Shown: positions 43,591-52,261, counted from the stretch's first letter. The stretch: 64,000 bases of DNA from Planctomycetota bacterium (GCA_024230295.1 JAAERN010000147.1:98080-162079), one strand, 5' to 3'. The notes: generated by a model from the sequence alone, not told the origin. Numbers and translations: made by a program.

Positions 43591-43849
43591 TCTGACAATC
43601 GGTGGCTGCGGGGACGGCGAAGGCGAGTCCTTCTCCGTCCGGGACGATCCCACGCTCATTGCGGCCGGCTGGGAGCGGCGTCAACTCGCCGATCCCAACC
43701 GCGCCAAGGAAGCAATCGACCTGTATGAGTCACTCGGATTTGAAGTGCTTGCCAAGGAACTGAAGGATTCCGACTTTGGCGAAGACTGCAAGACCTGCGC
43801 GGTGGTGGGATGTCAGGGGTATGTGATGATCTATACGAGGCGGGGCTAA
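43577..43849 (+). CDS. Small cysteine-containing protein, last gene of the benzoyl-CoA reductase operon
   Basis: A 90-residue protein of unknown family. Its likely start is TTG 43577, ten bases after GAGGAA and 14 bases inside the bcrD gene. A longer open frame starting at 43478 would give an arginine-rich N-terminus read from inside bcrD and is unlikely. The N-terminal part has GGCGDGEGESFSVRDDPTLIAAGWERR. The C-terminus has DFGEDCKTCAVVGCQGYVMIYTR with a CxxC-x4-C cluster. It is coupled to bcrD and ends 10 bases from the convergent glutaryl-CoA dehydrogenase gene. It could be a metal or cluster-binding accessory factor for the reductase, an inference from position only. Confidence 0.55.
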   Translation: MRPVDLTIGGCGDGEGESFSVRDDPTLIAAGWERRQLADPNRAKEAIDLYESLGFEVLAKELKDSDFGEDCKTCAVVGCQGYVMIYTRRG

Positions 43850-43859
43850 CGTTGCGATC

Positions 43860-45041
43860 TCAGAAGGCCGCGTGGCCTGTCAATTCACGTCCCACGACCA
43901 GTTCGTGAATGGTCTCAGTGCCCTCGTAGGTGATGACGCTCTCGAGGTTGAGCATGTGCCGGATGGGGCAGAACTCGACGCTGATGCCGCTGGCGCCGAG
44001 CATGTCTCGCGCGTCGCGGGCGATGTCAATGGCGAGGCGTGTGTTGTTCCACTTGGCCATTGAGACCTGGCTGTGATGCATGGTGCCGGCATCCTTCATG
44101 CGTCCGAGTTGCAAGGCAAGCAATTGGCCAGTCGTGATGCGACGAGCCATGTCGGCCAGGCGAAGTTGAATCGCTTGGGTGTGTGAGAGGGGGCGTCCGA
44201 AGAGCTCTCGCACTTTGGTGTATTCCAACACCTCCGTAAAGCAAGCTTGCGCGGAACCGAGTACGCCCCATGCAATGCCGTAGCGGGCCTGCGTAAGGCA
44301 ACTCAGCGGTCCCCGCAGTCCGCGAACCTCGGGGAACATGTTCGAGTTCGGTACACGGACATTGTCGAAGAAGAGTTCACTGGTAATCGACGCTCGAAGC
44401 GAGAACTTGTGCTCGATATTGCGGGTGCTGTAGCCGGCCATGTCCTTCTCGACGAGGAATCCGCGGATGCCTTCGTCGGTCGCGGCCCAAACGATCGCCA
44501 CGTCGGCCATCGTGCCGTTGGTGATCCACATCTTCGAACCGTTGAGAATCCAATCGTCGCCGTCACGCTTGGCGGTCGTCGTCATGGCGCCGGGATCGGA
44601 TCCGCCGCCCGCCTCGGTCAGTCCGAAGCAGCCGATCGCCTCGCCCCGCGCCATGGCTGGTAGCCACCGCTGTTTCTGTTCTTCGCTGCCATATGTGAAG
44701 ATCGGATACATGCACAGGCTTCCCTGTACCGACACGAAACTTCGGATGCCGGCATCGCCCCGTTCGAGTTCCTGATTGACCAAGCCATAGCACACATGAC
44801 TGAGTCCGCCACATTCATAACCGTCGATGTTGCAGCCGAGCAATCCCATCTCGGCGATCTCTGGAATGAGTTCTTTCGGGAACTGTCCATGCTCGAAGGC
44901 ATCCGCGACAACCGGCATCACACGATCATCGACAAATCTCGCCACAGCATCTTGAATGGCCCGCTCGTCCTCATCGAGCAGCCCTCGAATGCAGAAGAAG
45001 TCCATGGCATCGGGTGCTTCGACGGGATGGGCAGTGGTCAT
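43860..45041 (-). CDS. gcdH: Acyl-CoA dehydrogenase, probable glutaryl-CoA dehydrogenase
   Basis: A 393-residue FAD enzyme from ATG 45041 (MTTAHPVEAPDAMDFF); the longer frame to 45278 runs into the divergent xdhC promoter. Family motifs are FGLTEAGGGSDPGAM near residue 140, SKMWITNGTMAD near 180 and the catalytic base in TYEGTETIHELVVGRELTG (about Glu373). The EGT-IH-L-xGR ending and the VQGSLCMYPIFTYGSEEQK segment are typical of glutaryl-CoA dehydrogenases, which form crotonyl-CoA and CO2. It would complete the conversion of the thiolase product. Electrons should go to the ETF at 17998. It is convergent with the operon (10-base gap). A non-decarboxylating relative is possible. Confidence 0.88.
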   Translation of the reverse strand: MTTAHPVEAPDAMDFFCIRGLLDEDERAIQDAVARFVDDRVMPVVADAFEHGQFPKELIPEIAEMGLLGCNIDGYECGGLSHVCYGLVNQELERGDAGIRSFVSVQGSLCMYPIFTYGSEEQKQRWLPAMARGEAIGCFGLTEAGGGSDPGAMTTTAKRDGDDWILNGSKMWITNGTMADVAIVWAATDEGIRGFLVEKDMAGYSTRNIEHKFSLRASITSELFFDNVRVPNSNMFPEVRGLRGPLSCLTQARYGIAWGVLGSAQACFTEVLEYTKVRELFGRPLSHTQAIQLRLADMARRITTGQLLALQLGRMKDAGTMHHSQVSMAKWNNTRLAIDIARDARDMLGASGISVEFCPIRHMLNLESVITYEGTETIHELVVGRELTGHAAF

Positions 45042-45156
45042 GGCGTTTCGCCTTGTGTGCTGGGTGTGTTCGAAAGTGGTTGGATGTGTCATAATACCGG
45101 AGGGAGGCCGCGCAGTAGGCTGTACTGGGGGATGAACAGGCAGGAGTACCGACGTT

Positions 45157-46098
45157 GTGAATGGCCCGTTTGCTGATGTGCTCTCAAGGTCTGTTTCGAT
45201 GCGTGACTCAGACGCTTCGATGCGGGCGTGCCTGGTCGTGGGTGCCCGGGGTTCGACACCGCAGCCCGCGGGCGCCATGATGCTCGTGGACGAGTCTGGC
45301 GAGACCTACGGAACCATCGGTGGGGGCTGTGTTGAAGCAGAGTTGGCTCGCCGCGCTTTGGCGATGATGCTCTCTGGAACGACCGGTATACACGACTTCA
45401 CGCTCGACCACGACTATGGGTGGGACGATGGGCTGATTTGCGGCGGCACACTGCGGGTCGCCATAGGGACGCTTCCGGACGCAAGTGAACTCGTGACGAT
45501 TGAGAAGCAACTCCACGAACGTACAGCAGCGCGGCTGTCCGTCTTCATTAAGACCGCCGAGGGACCAGCCCGATTCGACCTGCACATTCCGCCCGCGGCG
45601 AGGTTGCTCATTGCCGGGGCGGGCCACATCGGCCAAGCGGTGGCGCGGCACGGCGTGCGGCTCGACTTTGAGACAACCCTGTTCGACGACCGTGCCGATT
45701 TGCTTGAGCGATTCGCGCCTGAAGGCTGCCATGCTGCGGCTGGCGAAATGTCCGAAACGCTCGAAGCCGCTGGAATCGATCAGGAAACGTATTGTGTCGT
45801 CGTCACCCGAGGGCATCGCCACGACGCGCAGTCGCTCGCAGCGGTCATCGACCGCGGGGCCAGATACATAGGCATGATCGGAAGCAAACGCAAGGTCCTT
45901 CTGGTTCGGCGGGAACTCATCGAACGCGGCGTGGCTGAGGAGTCTCTCGATTCCGTGCACGCTCCGATCGGTCTGGACATCGGTTCAGTTACTGCCGAGG
46001 AGATCGCCATTTCAATCGCCGCGGAACTCGTGCAGGTTCGAGAGCAGCGGGGCCGGATGTTGGTCGATGGTCCGCACTTGCTTGGCGCCCAAGCGTGA
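45157..46098 (+). CDS. XdhC-family molybdenum cofactor maturation protein
   Basis: A 313-residue XdhC/CoxI-type protein that inserts sulfurated molybdenum cofactor into xanthine oxidase-family enzymes. GTG 45157 follows a GGAG ten bases upstream. The N-terminal domain shows ACLVVGARGSTPQPAGAMMLVDESG and TIGGGCVEAEL near residue 50. The C-terminal Rossmann domain has LLIAGAGHIGQAVARHG near 150 and VVVTRGHRHDAQSLA near 215. The gene overlaps the next by a GTGA. Together they should serve the molybdenum hydroxylase at 21773, 21 kb away but in the same island. Confidence 0.9.
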   Translation: MNGPFADVLSRSVSMRDSDASMRACLVVGARGSTPQPAGAMMLVDESGETYGTIGGGCVEAELARRALAMMLSGTTGIHDFTLDHDYGWDDGLICGGTLRVAIGTLPDASELVTIEKQLHERTAARLSVFIKTAEGPARFDLHIPPAARLLIAGAGHIGQAVARHGVRLDFETTLFDDRADLLERFAPEGCHAAAGEMSETLEAAGIDQETYCVVVTRGHRHDAQSLAAVIDRGARYIGMIGSKRKVLLVRRELIERGVAEESLDSVHAPIGLDIGSVTAEEIAISIAAELVQVREQRGRMLVDGPHLLGAQA

Positions 46099-46709
46099 TC
46101 GCCGAACGCCCAGTCGGGCTCCTGCTTGCGGCAGGTCGCAGTCGCCGCATGGGTGCGCAGACCAAACAGTTGCTTCCATGGCCTCCCGGAAGTTCACAGA
46201 CGATGGTTGAGGCGTCGTTCGATCTCATCAGCGCATGCTGTGAATCGATGTTTGTAGTACTTGATCACGATGAGCAGTCCATAATCTCTGCGCTTGGTGA
46301 TCGCCCCTTCACAAAGGTTCAGGGCGACGCAGACGCGCCGATGTTCGATTCGGTTCGAGTCGGCCTGCAGGCCATTCGTGCCGAGCACCGCAAGAGGTCG
46401 GTGCTGCTTCATCCGGCGGACCATCCTGCCGTCAATCCCGAGACCGTTCGATGTATCGTGGCCGAGGCTGCATTGCATTCTCGCCACGCAATCGTTCCTC
46501 GATGTGGTGAACGCGGCGGCCATCCAGTGCTCATTCCAGCCAATCTGCACACGCGAATCGTGGACTCCAGCGGCGAGATGGGACTCCGCGGATTCTGGAG
46601 TGCCAACCCTGACGGCTTCCGGCCGCTGGCGATCGATGACCACGCAATGACGCGCGACATCGATACGCAGGAGCACTATGACCTGTTTGGCGACCAGCAA
46701 TCGCCATGA
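46095..46709 (+). CDS. MobA-like nucleotidyltransferase, probable molybdenum cofactor cytidylyltransferase
   Basis: A 204-residue nucleotidyltransferase-fold protein. GTG 46095 overlaps the stop of xdhC. The N-terminal signature is GLLLAAGRSRRMGAQTKQLLPW (Gly-rich nucleotide motif, catalytic Arg and Lys). LLHPADHPAVNPETVRCI, carrying the metal-binding Asp, is near residue 110. RCGERGGHPVLIP and GLRGFW follow, similar to MocA. MocA makes the cytosine dinucleotide form of Moco used by xanthine oxidase-family enzymes other than eukaryotic ones. Adjacent XdhC makes this role likely. A guanylyl-specific MobA is less likely. Confidence 0.85.
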   Translation: MIAERPVGLLLAAGRSRRMGAQTKQLLPWPPGSSQTMVEASFDLISACCESMFVVLDHDEQSIISALGDRPFTKVQGDADAPMFDSVRVGLQAIRAEHRKRSVLLHPADHPAVNPETVRCIVAEAALHSRHAIVPRCGERGGHPVLIPANLHTRIVDSSGEMGLRGFWSANPDGFRPLAIDDHAMTRDIDTQEHYDLFGDQQSP

Positions 46710-46759
46710 GCACAGGATTCCGTTGGCTGCGCGGCGTGTATGAAGTATAGGTTCAGCGT

Positions 46760-47971
46760 ATGTGGACTTGGATTTGTATTGCTGCAGCGATCGCCGGGAA
46801 CCCGGTGTGGATCGATCATGTTGGTACAACCAGCATCGATGGATCGGCTGTTGATCAGAACGGGGTTTCGTTTTCGGTGACCGGCCTGAGTGGTTTGGTC
46901 TGGGCGGGCGAGAATACCTATCTGGCCGTCATGGACAACTCCAATCACGTCGTCATTCTTGAGGCTGAGTATGACGGTCGCGGCCTTGACGTTGACACCG
47001 TGGGCGGACTCTCGTTCGATCGCGATGGAGATTATGAAGACATCGCGCTGAATGCCGATGGTGACATTCTGCTCTTTGACGAGGGTACGCAGCAGATTGT
47101 CCGTTTTGATGCGGCGATCGGAACTCTGATAGATACGGTCAATCTTCCCGCGATCTACTCACAGCATCGAGGGAACCTCGGATGCGAGTCGTTCGATCAG
47201 ATGGATGGCGGTGAGGTGTGGATTGCCAATGAAGAAGCACTCATTCCCGATGGCCCGCGTGCGACGCCGGACAACGGATCCTGGGTGCGGGTGCTTCACA
47301 ATGACCCGGAGGGCGCATCCCAGCAGTTTGCGTATCAGGTCGATGCGATGCCGGGGCCGTACTTCCCATTCACGAATGATGGGCAGAGCGGTTTGATCGC
47401 AGTTGTGTCGCTTCCTGACGGAACCTTGCTGGCGATGGAGCGATCGCTCGCGTTCGCAGGGATCTTCTTCGAGACTCGGATTTACCATGTCACGACCGAG
47501 GGTGCTACAGATGTTGCGGGCCTCGATGGGTTGGAGGGTGCCCAGTTCATGCCGGTGACGAAAGTGCTGCTGTACGTTGGGGGCCACCTCAATCTCGAAG
47601 GGCTATGCCTCGGCCGGGCAACGGGCGCCGATCGGGTCATGCTTCTTGGTGTTGTTGACGACGGCGATCCACTGAGTTCGAACCAACTTGTCGTGTTTGA
47701 ACTTGGCGGACTTTCGATGTGCGGCGCGGACATCAATGGTGATGGCGATGTCGGGACCGATGATCTGCGCGCGATGGTCAGTGCGTGGGGCGATTGTCCA
47801 CCTGGCGGCCCGTGCGATGAGGATCTAGACGGATCCGGAGTGGTCGATGTCAATGACCTGCTCGCGATGGTCGGTACGTGGGGCGATTGTCCATCGAGCG
47901 GCCTGTGCGATGAGGATCTGGACGGATCCGGAGCGGTCGATGCCAATGACCTGCTCGAACCACTTTCCTAG
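46760..47971 (+). CDS. Secreted phytase-like/SdiA-regulated beta-propeller protein with duplicated dockerin-like tail
   Basis: A 403-residue exported protein. Residues 1-13 are a short hydrophobic N-terminus, not a perfect signal. Residues about 20-320 resemble the esterase-like phytase propeller: GLSGLVWAGENTYLAVMD, DYEDIALNADGDILLFDEGTQQIVRFD near 95, and GGHLNLEGLCLG near 280. The C-terminus holds two and a half dockerin-like repeats (DINGDGDVGTDDLRAMVSAWG, DLDGSGVVDVNDLLAMVGTWG, DLDGSGAVDANDLLEPLS). The last one is cut short, and the underlying DNA is a 93-base tandem duplication. Function: exported, possibly phosphatase-like. Low confidence for activity. Confidence 0.75.
   Translation: MWTWICIAAAIAGNPVWIDHVGTTSIDGSAVDQNGVSFSVTGLSGLVWAGENTYLAVMDNSNHVVILEAEYDGRGLDVDTVGGLSFDRDGDYEDIALNADGDILLFDEGTQQIVRFDAAIGTLIDTVNLPAIYSQHRGNLGCESFDQMDGGEVWIANEEALIPDGPRATPDNGSWVRVLHNDPEGASQQFAYQVDAMPGPYFPFTNDGQSGLIAVVSLPDGTLLAMERSLAFAGIFFETRIYHVTTEGATDVAGLDGLEGAQFMPVTKVLLYVGGHLNLEGLCLGRATGADRVMLLGVVDDGDPLSSNQLVVFELGGLSMCGADINGDGDVGTDDLRAMVSAWGDCPPGGPCDEDLDGSGVVDVNDLLAMVGTWGDCPSSGLCDEDLDGSGAVDANDLLEPLS
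47791..47970 (+). repeat. 93-base tandem duplication inside the dockerin-like tail
   Basis: The unit starting CGATTGTCCA at 47791 recurs at 47884 with only a few changes, in frame (31 codons), and the second copy ends prematurely at the stop codon. Confidence 0.8.
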
Positions 47972-48177
47972 TGGGACCAGGGCACCGAATTGTGACTCAG
48001 AGCGTGATTTATATGCTGGTCACTAAAGTGCTTCGTGGCGGCTAATAACGCACATCATTGCAGCGCTGCGAGATACATTGCCCGGCAGATCGGAATTGGC
48101 TTTCATGGTTTGTGGATCCGATTCGACACTGATTCGTATGTGAGTCTGTGCAGGGGTGCTGCCGGAGAAGTTTCATC
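47972..48177. other. Intergenic region before the astacin gene
   Basis: No gene is seen. It holds a promoter for the plus-strand protease; no confident -35/-10 pair could be picked. Confidence 0.4.
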
Positions 48178-49404
48178 ATGTCGAGTATCGGATTCTCGCT
48201 CGCCGTCGTGTTGTCAGGAATGATTGTTGGGTCTGCCCATGCCGCCGACCCCATTGAGCCGGAGCCCGATGGACACTTCACCTGCACTGTCATCCGGCCC
48301 ACAGGCGATCGCGGCGCGATGGTTCCGGACACTTGGCCAGGTGGCGTGGTGCCATATGAGTTTGATAGTGGTGTCAGTTCGACGAATCAGAACCGAGTTC
48401 GGAATGCCATGGATATGCTCGAAGTCTCTGCGGGCGTCTCGTTCATCCCCCGGACAAACGAGAGCAATCGCCTCAATATCGGTGCCTTTGGCGGCAACTG
48501 GTCGCAAGTCGGTATGAGTGGTGGGCAGCAGAATCTGAGTATCTATAACTGGACCTCTCCACTCATCATCTGCCATGAACTCATTCATGCGCTCGGCAGG
48601 CACCATCAACAGTGCCGCACTGATCGCGATGACTATATCCAGGTCAACTGGAACAACATCGACGACAACTATGAGTACAACTACTACACCGCCAACACTA
48701 CGGAAGTCGGCCCCTACGATTTTGAGTCGGTCATGCACTACAGCCAGTGGGGATTCTCCATCGGTGGTCCGACGATGACGTGTCTCCCGGGGTACGAGCA
48801 GTGGCAGAACGTGATGGGGCAACGCGACTATCTCAGTGGTGGTGACACAGCCACGCTCCAGTACATGTATCCGGACGGAACGTCCGACGCTTCGGTTCTC
48901 TATGTGCAGGCATCGCCCGACGAAATTGAGAGTGGCGACGAAGTACACATACTCTCGGTCCTCAAGAACGTTGGCGAACAGGCCGCGTTTGATGCCGTTG
49001 CCTCTGTGTACCTCTCGGTGGATGCTGTCCTTGATGCAAGCGACACGCTACTCACTGAGCAGGAGTACGCCTATTTGCTTCCCGATGAGTTGGAGTATAT
49101 GAGCACCGACGTAGTTATCCCCGAAGCAACTTCGGATGGTTCATGGCATATCGGTGTGCATATATCTGGTGTTGGTGATGCCGATGCGGCCAACAACACG
49201 TACTTCGCTGCGATTCACGTCGGGGAGATCGAAACATGTCCTTCCGATATCAGCGGTGATGGCGAAGTGAACGTCGATGACATCCTCGCAGTCGTCGCAG
49301 CGTTCGGCGCATGCGATAGTTGTGATGAGGATCTGGATGGCGATGGTATTGTCGGTATCGACGATCTTCTAGTGGCGATTGCGGATTGGGGCTCATGCCC
49401 CTGA
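48178..49404 (+). CDS. Secreted astacin-like zinc metalloprotease with CARDB domain and dockerin-like tail
   Basis: A 408-residue exported protease. ATG 48178 is 7 bases after GGAGAAG; an upstream in-frame GTG (48148) is less likely. The signal peptide ends at HAADP (about residue 23). The astacin domain begins at WPGGVVPYEFDSGVSSTNQNRV and has the zinc motif HELIHALGRHH at residues 133-143, with Met-turn SVMHYSQWGFS. Next comes a CARDB domain (VLYVQASPDEIESGDEVHI and VGEQAAFDAVASVYLSVD). Two dockerin-like repeats follow (CPSDISGDGEVNVDDILAVVAAFG; DLDGDGIVGIDDLLVAIADWG). Probably an extracellular peptidase attached through its tail. Confidence 0.88.
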   Translation: MSSIGFSLAVVLSGMIVGSAHAADPIEPEPDGHFTCTVIRPTGDRGAMVPDTWPGGVVPYEFDSGVSSTNQNRVRNAMDMLEVSAGVSFIPRTNESNRLNIGAFGGNWSQVGMSGGQQNLSIYNWTSPLIICHELIHALGRHHQQCRTDRDDYIQVNWNNIDDNYEYNYYTANTTEVGPYDFESVMHYSQWGFSIGGPTMTCLPGYEQWQNVMGQRDYLSGGDTATLQYMYPDGTSDASVLYVQASPDEIESGDEVHILSVLKNVGEQAAFDAVASVYLSVDAVLDASDTLLTEQEYAYLLPDELEYMSTDVVIPEATSDGSWHIGVHISGVGDADAANNTYFAAIHVGEIETCPSDISGDGEVNVDDILAVVAAFGACDSCDEDLDGDGIVGIDDLLVAIADWGSCP

Positions 49405-49419
49405 GAACTGCGGCGGAAG

Positions 49420-50541
49420 TCAGTCAGTGAAGATTTTCTTCAGGGCTTTGGCGTCGTTTCCATAGTGCGCAACCGCAAGCATGAGCAGGATCCTCGCCTT
49501 CGGTCCATCGAGCCCGGGCGAGAGAATGCAGTTGTGCTTGAGCAGGTCGGCGCCGCCGCCGTCATCACCATAGATAGGCTCAACATCGCCTTCGAAGACG
49601 CGTGTGCAGATGACGACGGGAATCTTCTTGGAGAGGGCGTATTCAATCGCCTTCATCGTCGGTGGGTTGACGTTCCCCGCGCCCACGCCGCTGTAGACGA
49701 GTCCCTGAGCGCCTTCGTTGATCGCGGCGCGAATAAGGGATCCGTCATCTCCGGCGAACATCGTGAGGAGGTACACCTTCGGGAGTGGTTCGTGCAGCGG
49801 AATGTGGATGGGGTACAGGCGATCGTTGAATCGATTGACGGTCTTGTTTCCGACCACGTAGCCCAAGTAGCCCATCTCAAAGGACTGGAAGGTTTGCACG
49901 TTGGTGGTTTGGGTTTTGAGCACATCACGCGCGGAGTTGATGTACTGGTTGAGCGTAACGGTGACGCCCCAGCCCTGGGCATTGGGGGAGATAACCTGCG
50001 CAACAGCCCCTTGCAGGTTGCCCGGGCCATCTGGCGCGGTGTCCGAGGCGTCTCGCATCGCCCCGGTGAACACGACCGGCTTATCGCTCTGCAGCGTGAT
50101 ATCGAGGAACCATGCGCCCTCGGCCATCGTGTCGGTGCCATGGGTGACGACGACACCAGCAACATCCTCGCGGGAAAGAACAGCATCCACGGTTCGACTG
50201 AGTTGTGCCCAGATATCCGGAGTCATGTGTGAACTGTCGATATTGCAGAAGTTGACCGTGCCGATATTCGCCATCTTGGAGAGCGATGGGACCGCAGCCA
50301 CCAGATCGCTACCGGAGAGTGCGGGGACCGCGCCGCCGGCCGATGCGTTGATCTTCTCGGCAATCGTTCCGCCGGTAGAGACGATGACGATGTTCGGGAG
50401 ATTCGCATCCTTGATGGTCAGCTCGACCTTGGGATGGTTGGGGTCCTTGACCATCACAACATCCTTTGCAAGCAAGGGCGTGATAGTGAATAGGCCTATG
50501 GCAATGGCTGCGACAGTGAGTAGTTGTGTGCGAAAGTTCAT
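49420..50541 (-). CDS. ansB: Periplasmic type II L-asparaginase
   Basis: A 373-residue amidohydrolase that converts asparagine to aspartate and ammonia. It starts at ATG 50541, with an AGGAT site and signal peptide (LLTVAAIAIGLFTITPLLA). The two catalytic threonine segments are present: VSTGGTIAEKIN near residue 55 and VVTHGTDTMAEGAWFLD near 130. Later VFTGAMRDASDTAPDGPGNL and VYSGVGAGN fit. It follows the antiporter gene by 19 bases, so aspD, aspT and ansB make one transcription unit. Its product aspartate is the antiporter's substrate. Confidence 0.92.
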   Translation of the reverse strand: MNFRTQLLTVAAIAIGLFTITPLLAKDVVMVKDPNHPKVELTIKDANLPNIVIVSTGGTIAEKINASAGGAVPALSGSDLVAAVPSLSKMANIGTVNFCNIDSSHMTPDIWAQLSRTVDAVLSREDVAGVVVTHGTDTMAEGAWFLDITLQSDKPVVFTGAMRDASDTAPDGPGNLQGAVAQVISPNAQGWGVTVTLNQYINSARDVLKTQTTNVQTFQSFEMGYLGYVVGNKTVNRFNDRLYPIHIPLHEPLPKVYLLTMFAGDDGSLIRAAINEGAQGLVYSGVGAGNVNPPTMKAIEYALSKKIPVVICTRVFEGDVEPIYGDDGGGADLLKHNCILSPGLDGPKARILLMLAVAHYGNDAKALKKIFTD

Positions 50542-50560
50542 GACGAGGATCCTTACTGAA

Positions 50561-52261
50561 TCAACCACCACCCACGGTGGCATTGGTCTGGACAACACCG
50601 ACAACAACAGGTCCCCACAGCGTGAGGAAGATGTTGGCGATGGCGTAGGTAATCGTGAATGTGGCGACCGGCGTGCTGTTGCCAGCTTTCTCAAGCAGCG
50701 CTGCAAATGCCGGGTTGGCGCTTCGGCCGCCAGCAACGGCTGACATGGCGGTGATCGGATTGCGGATTCGAAGCACGTAGTATGAGATGTAGAACGTGAT
50801 GATCTGTGGAATGATCGTGACGCCAGCACCGAGGAGCAGCAGGGTCAGTCCATTCTGTTTGATGGCCTCAAGTGCCTGCGGCGCGGCGTTGATGCCGACG
50901 AGTGCCACGAAGACGGCGAGCCCGAAGTCGCGAAGGAAGTTCGAGGCGCCAGCAGGCAGGGCTGCAAACCGCGGCCTGGTAAAGCGAAGCCATCCGAAGA
51001 ACAGGCCGGAGAGAAGGCAGCCGACTCCACTCCCGAGCGTGACAGGAATGTCGCCGAGTTTGAAACTGATCATGCCGAGGATCATGCCTATGGTCATGCC
51101 AAGGCCGAAGAAGATGAAGTCGGTCACAGCTGCTGCTGAGATCATGTGTCCAGTCTTCGCTTGTGCGGCATCGAGGTCGTGTGATCGCCCTACCAATTCA
51201 AGCGAATCGCCGCCACGGAACAAAAAGTCGGGCGTCAGGTTGATGGTGTTCCCCCGACGCTTCACGCCGGTGAGGAAGACCCCCGATCCTGTACCGCACA
51301 CATCTCGACAGTAATTTGCCACGCTCTTGTGGGCGTTGGCGCTGCTCATGATGAGTTGGCGGTGCTCTTCGACGATCTGAATGTTGTCTGGGGGCGTGAT
51401 CTCTCGGTTGTGATCGCGGGCAACGCTTTTCAGTGCTTTAACGACCCCAAGCACACCGATGATGTCGCCCTGTTCCACCACCGTATTGGCGTCGAAGTCG
51501 ATCGATTCACTATCGCGGACGATGCATACGATGGCGGTATCAGTATGGGATTCATTAAGTGCAGTGACCGTGCCGCCGCCACCAGAGACTTCGAAGAAGC
51601 GGGTACAAAGATTGTTGGCCGCGTCGAATTGTCCGGGCTCCAGTTCTGCCTTGCCACCGGCGAGTTTCTTCGCAAGTGCAATGGCCTCCTTGCGAAGGTC
51701 CCACTTCATCACCATTGGCAGGAACCAACTCACTACGAGGATGGGTCCGAGCGAACCGAAGATGTAACACACAGCGTAGCCAACGGCGACGTTGGTTTTC
51801 ATCTGCTTGATGACGTCCGGCGCGAGGTCGAGCTTGGAAAGTGCTGAGTCAGCCGTTCCGATGATGGCCGACTGCGTGAGACCGCCGGCGGCAAGGCCGG
51901 CTGCGGTGCCGCGATCGAGATTGAACCACCACGCCGCCAAAAGTACGCAGCCAAGGCCGATAAGCGTCATGATCGTGGACGAGGAGAGTTCCGCGAGGCT
52001 GCGGAAGTTGATCGAACTGATGAACTTCGGTCCGCCTTGATAGCCCACCGCATAGATGAAGAGCGCGAAACTAAAAGTCTCGATGCTCGGATGGATCGGA
52101 ACACGGAACTGGCCGATCAGAACGCCGACTACGAGCGTGCCAGCGATGCCGCCGAGAACGAAGCGGCCGATCTTGAGTTTGCCAACGAAGTAGCCCAGCG
52201 AGATCGAGATGAAGAGGGCGGTGAGTGGTTCGGCCTGGAAGAACTCGTGAATCATTTCCAT
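50561..52261 (-). CDS. aspT: Aspartate:alanine antiporter (AspT/YidE/YbjL family)
   Basis: A 566-residue membrane transporter with two AspT-type membrane modules flanking two TrkA-C-like domains. The N-terminal module (residues 1-170) includes PLTALFISISLGYFVGKLKIG and FALFIYAVGYQGGPKF. The central part (about 200-370) carries the TrkA_C domains (EQGDIIGVLGVVKAL, GGDSLELVGRSHDL). The C-terminal module has FFGLGMTIGMILGMISF, LGSGVGCLLSGLFFGWL and the second-half FGLAVFVALVGINAAPQALEAI. Known AspT exchanges aspartate(-1) for alanine(0), producing an inside-negative potential. The neighbouring aspD supplies alanine and consumes a proton. Confidence 0.9.
   Translation of the reverse strand: MEMIHEFFQAEPLTALFISISLGYFVGKLKIGRFVLGGIAGTLVVGVLIGQFRVPIHPSIETFSFALFIYAVGYQGGPKFISSINFRSLAELSSSTIMTLIGLGCVLLAAWWFNLDRGTAAGLAAGGLTQSAIIGTADSALSKLDLAPDVIKQMKTNVAVGYAVCYIFGSLGPILVVSWFLPMVMKWDLRKEAIALAKKLAGGKAELEPGQFDAANNLCTRFFEVSGGGGTVTALNESHTDTAIVCIVRDSESIDFDANTVVEQGDIIGVLGVVKALKSVARDHNREITPPDNIQIVEEHRQLIMSSANAHKSVANYCRDVCGTGSGVFLTGVKRRGNTINLTPDFLFRGGDSLELVGRSHDLDAAQAKTGHMISAAAVTDFIFFGLGMTIGMILGMISFKLGDIPVTLGSGVGCLLSGLFFGWLRFTRPRFAALPAGASNFLRDFGLAVFVALVGINAAPQALEAIKQNGLTLLLLGAGVTIIPQIITFYISYYVLRIRNPITAMSAVAGGRSANPAFAALLEKAGNSTPVATFTITYAIANIFLTLWGPVVVGVVQTNATVGGG

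Noticed and set aside
45042..45278. N-terminal extension of the glutaryl-CoA dehydrogenase frame
   Set aside because: It runs into xdhC coding sequence and its promoter; acyl-CoA dehydrogenases start close to ATG 45041.
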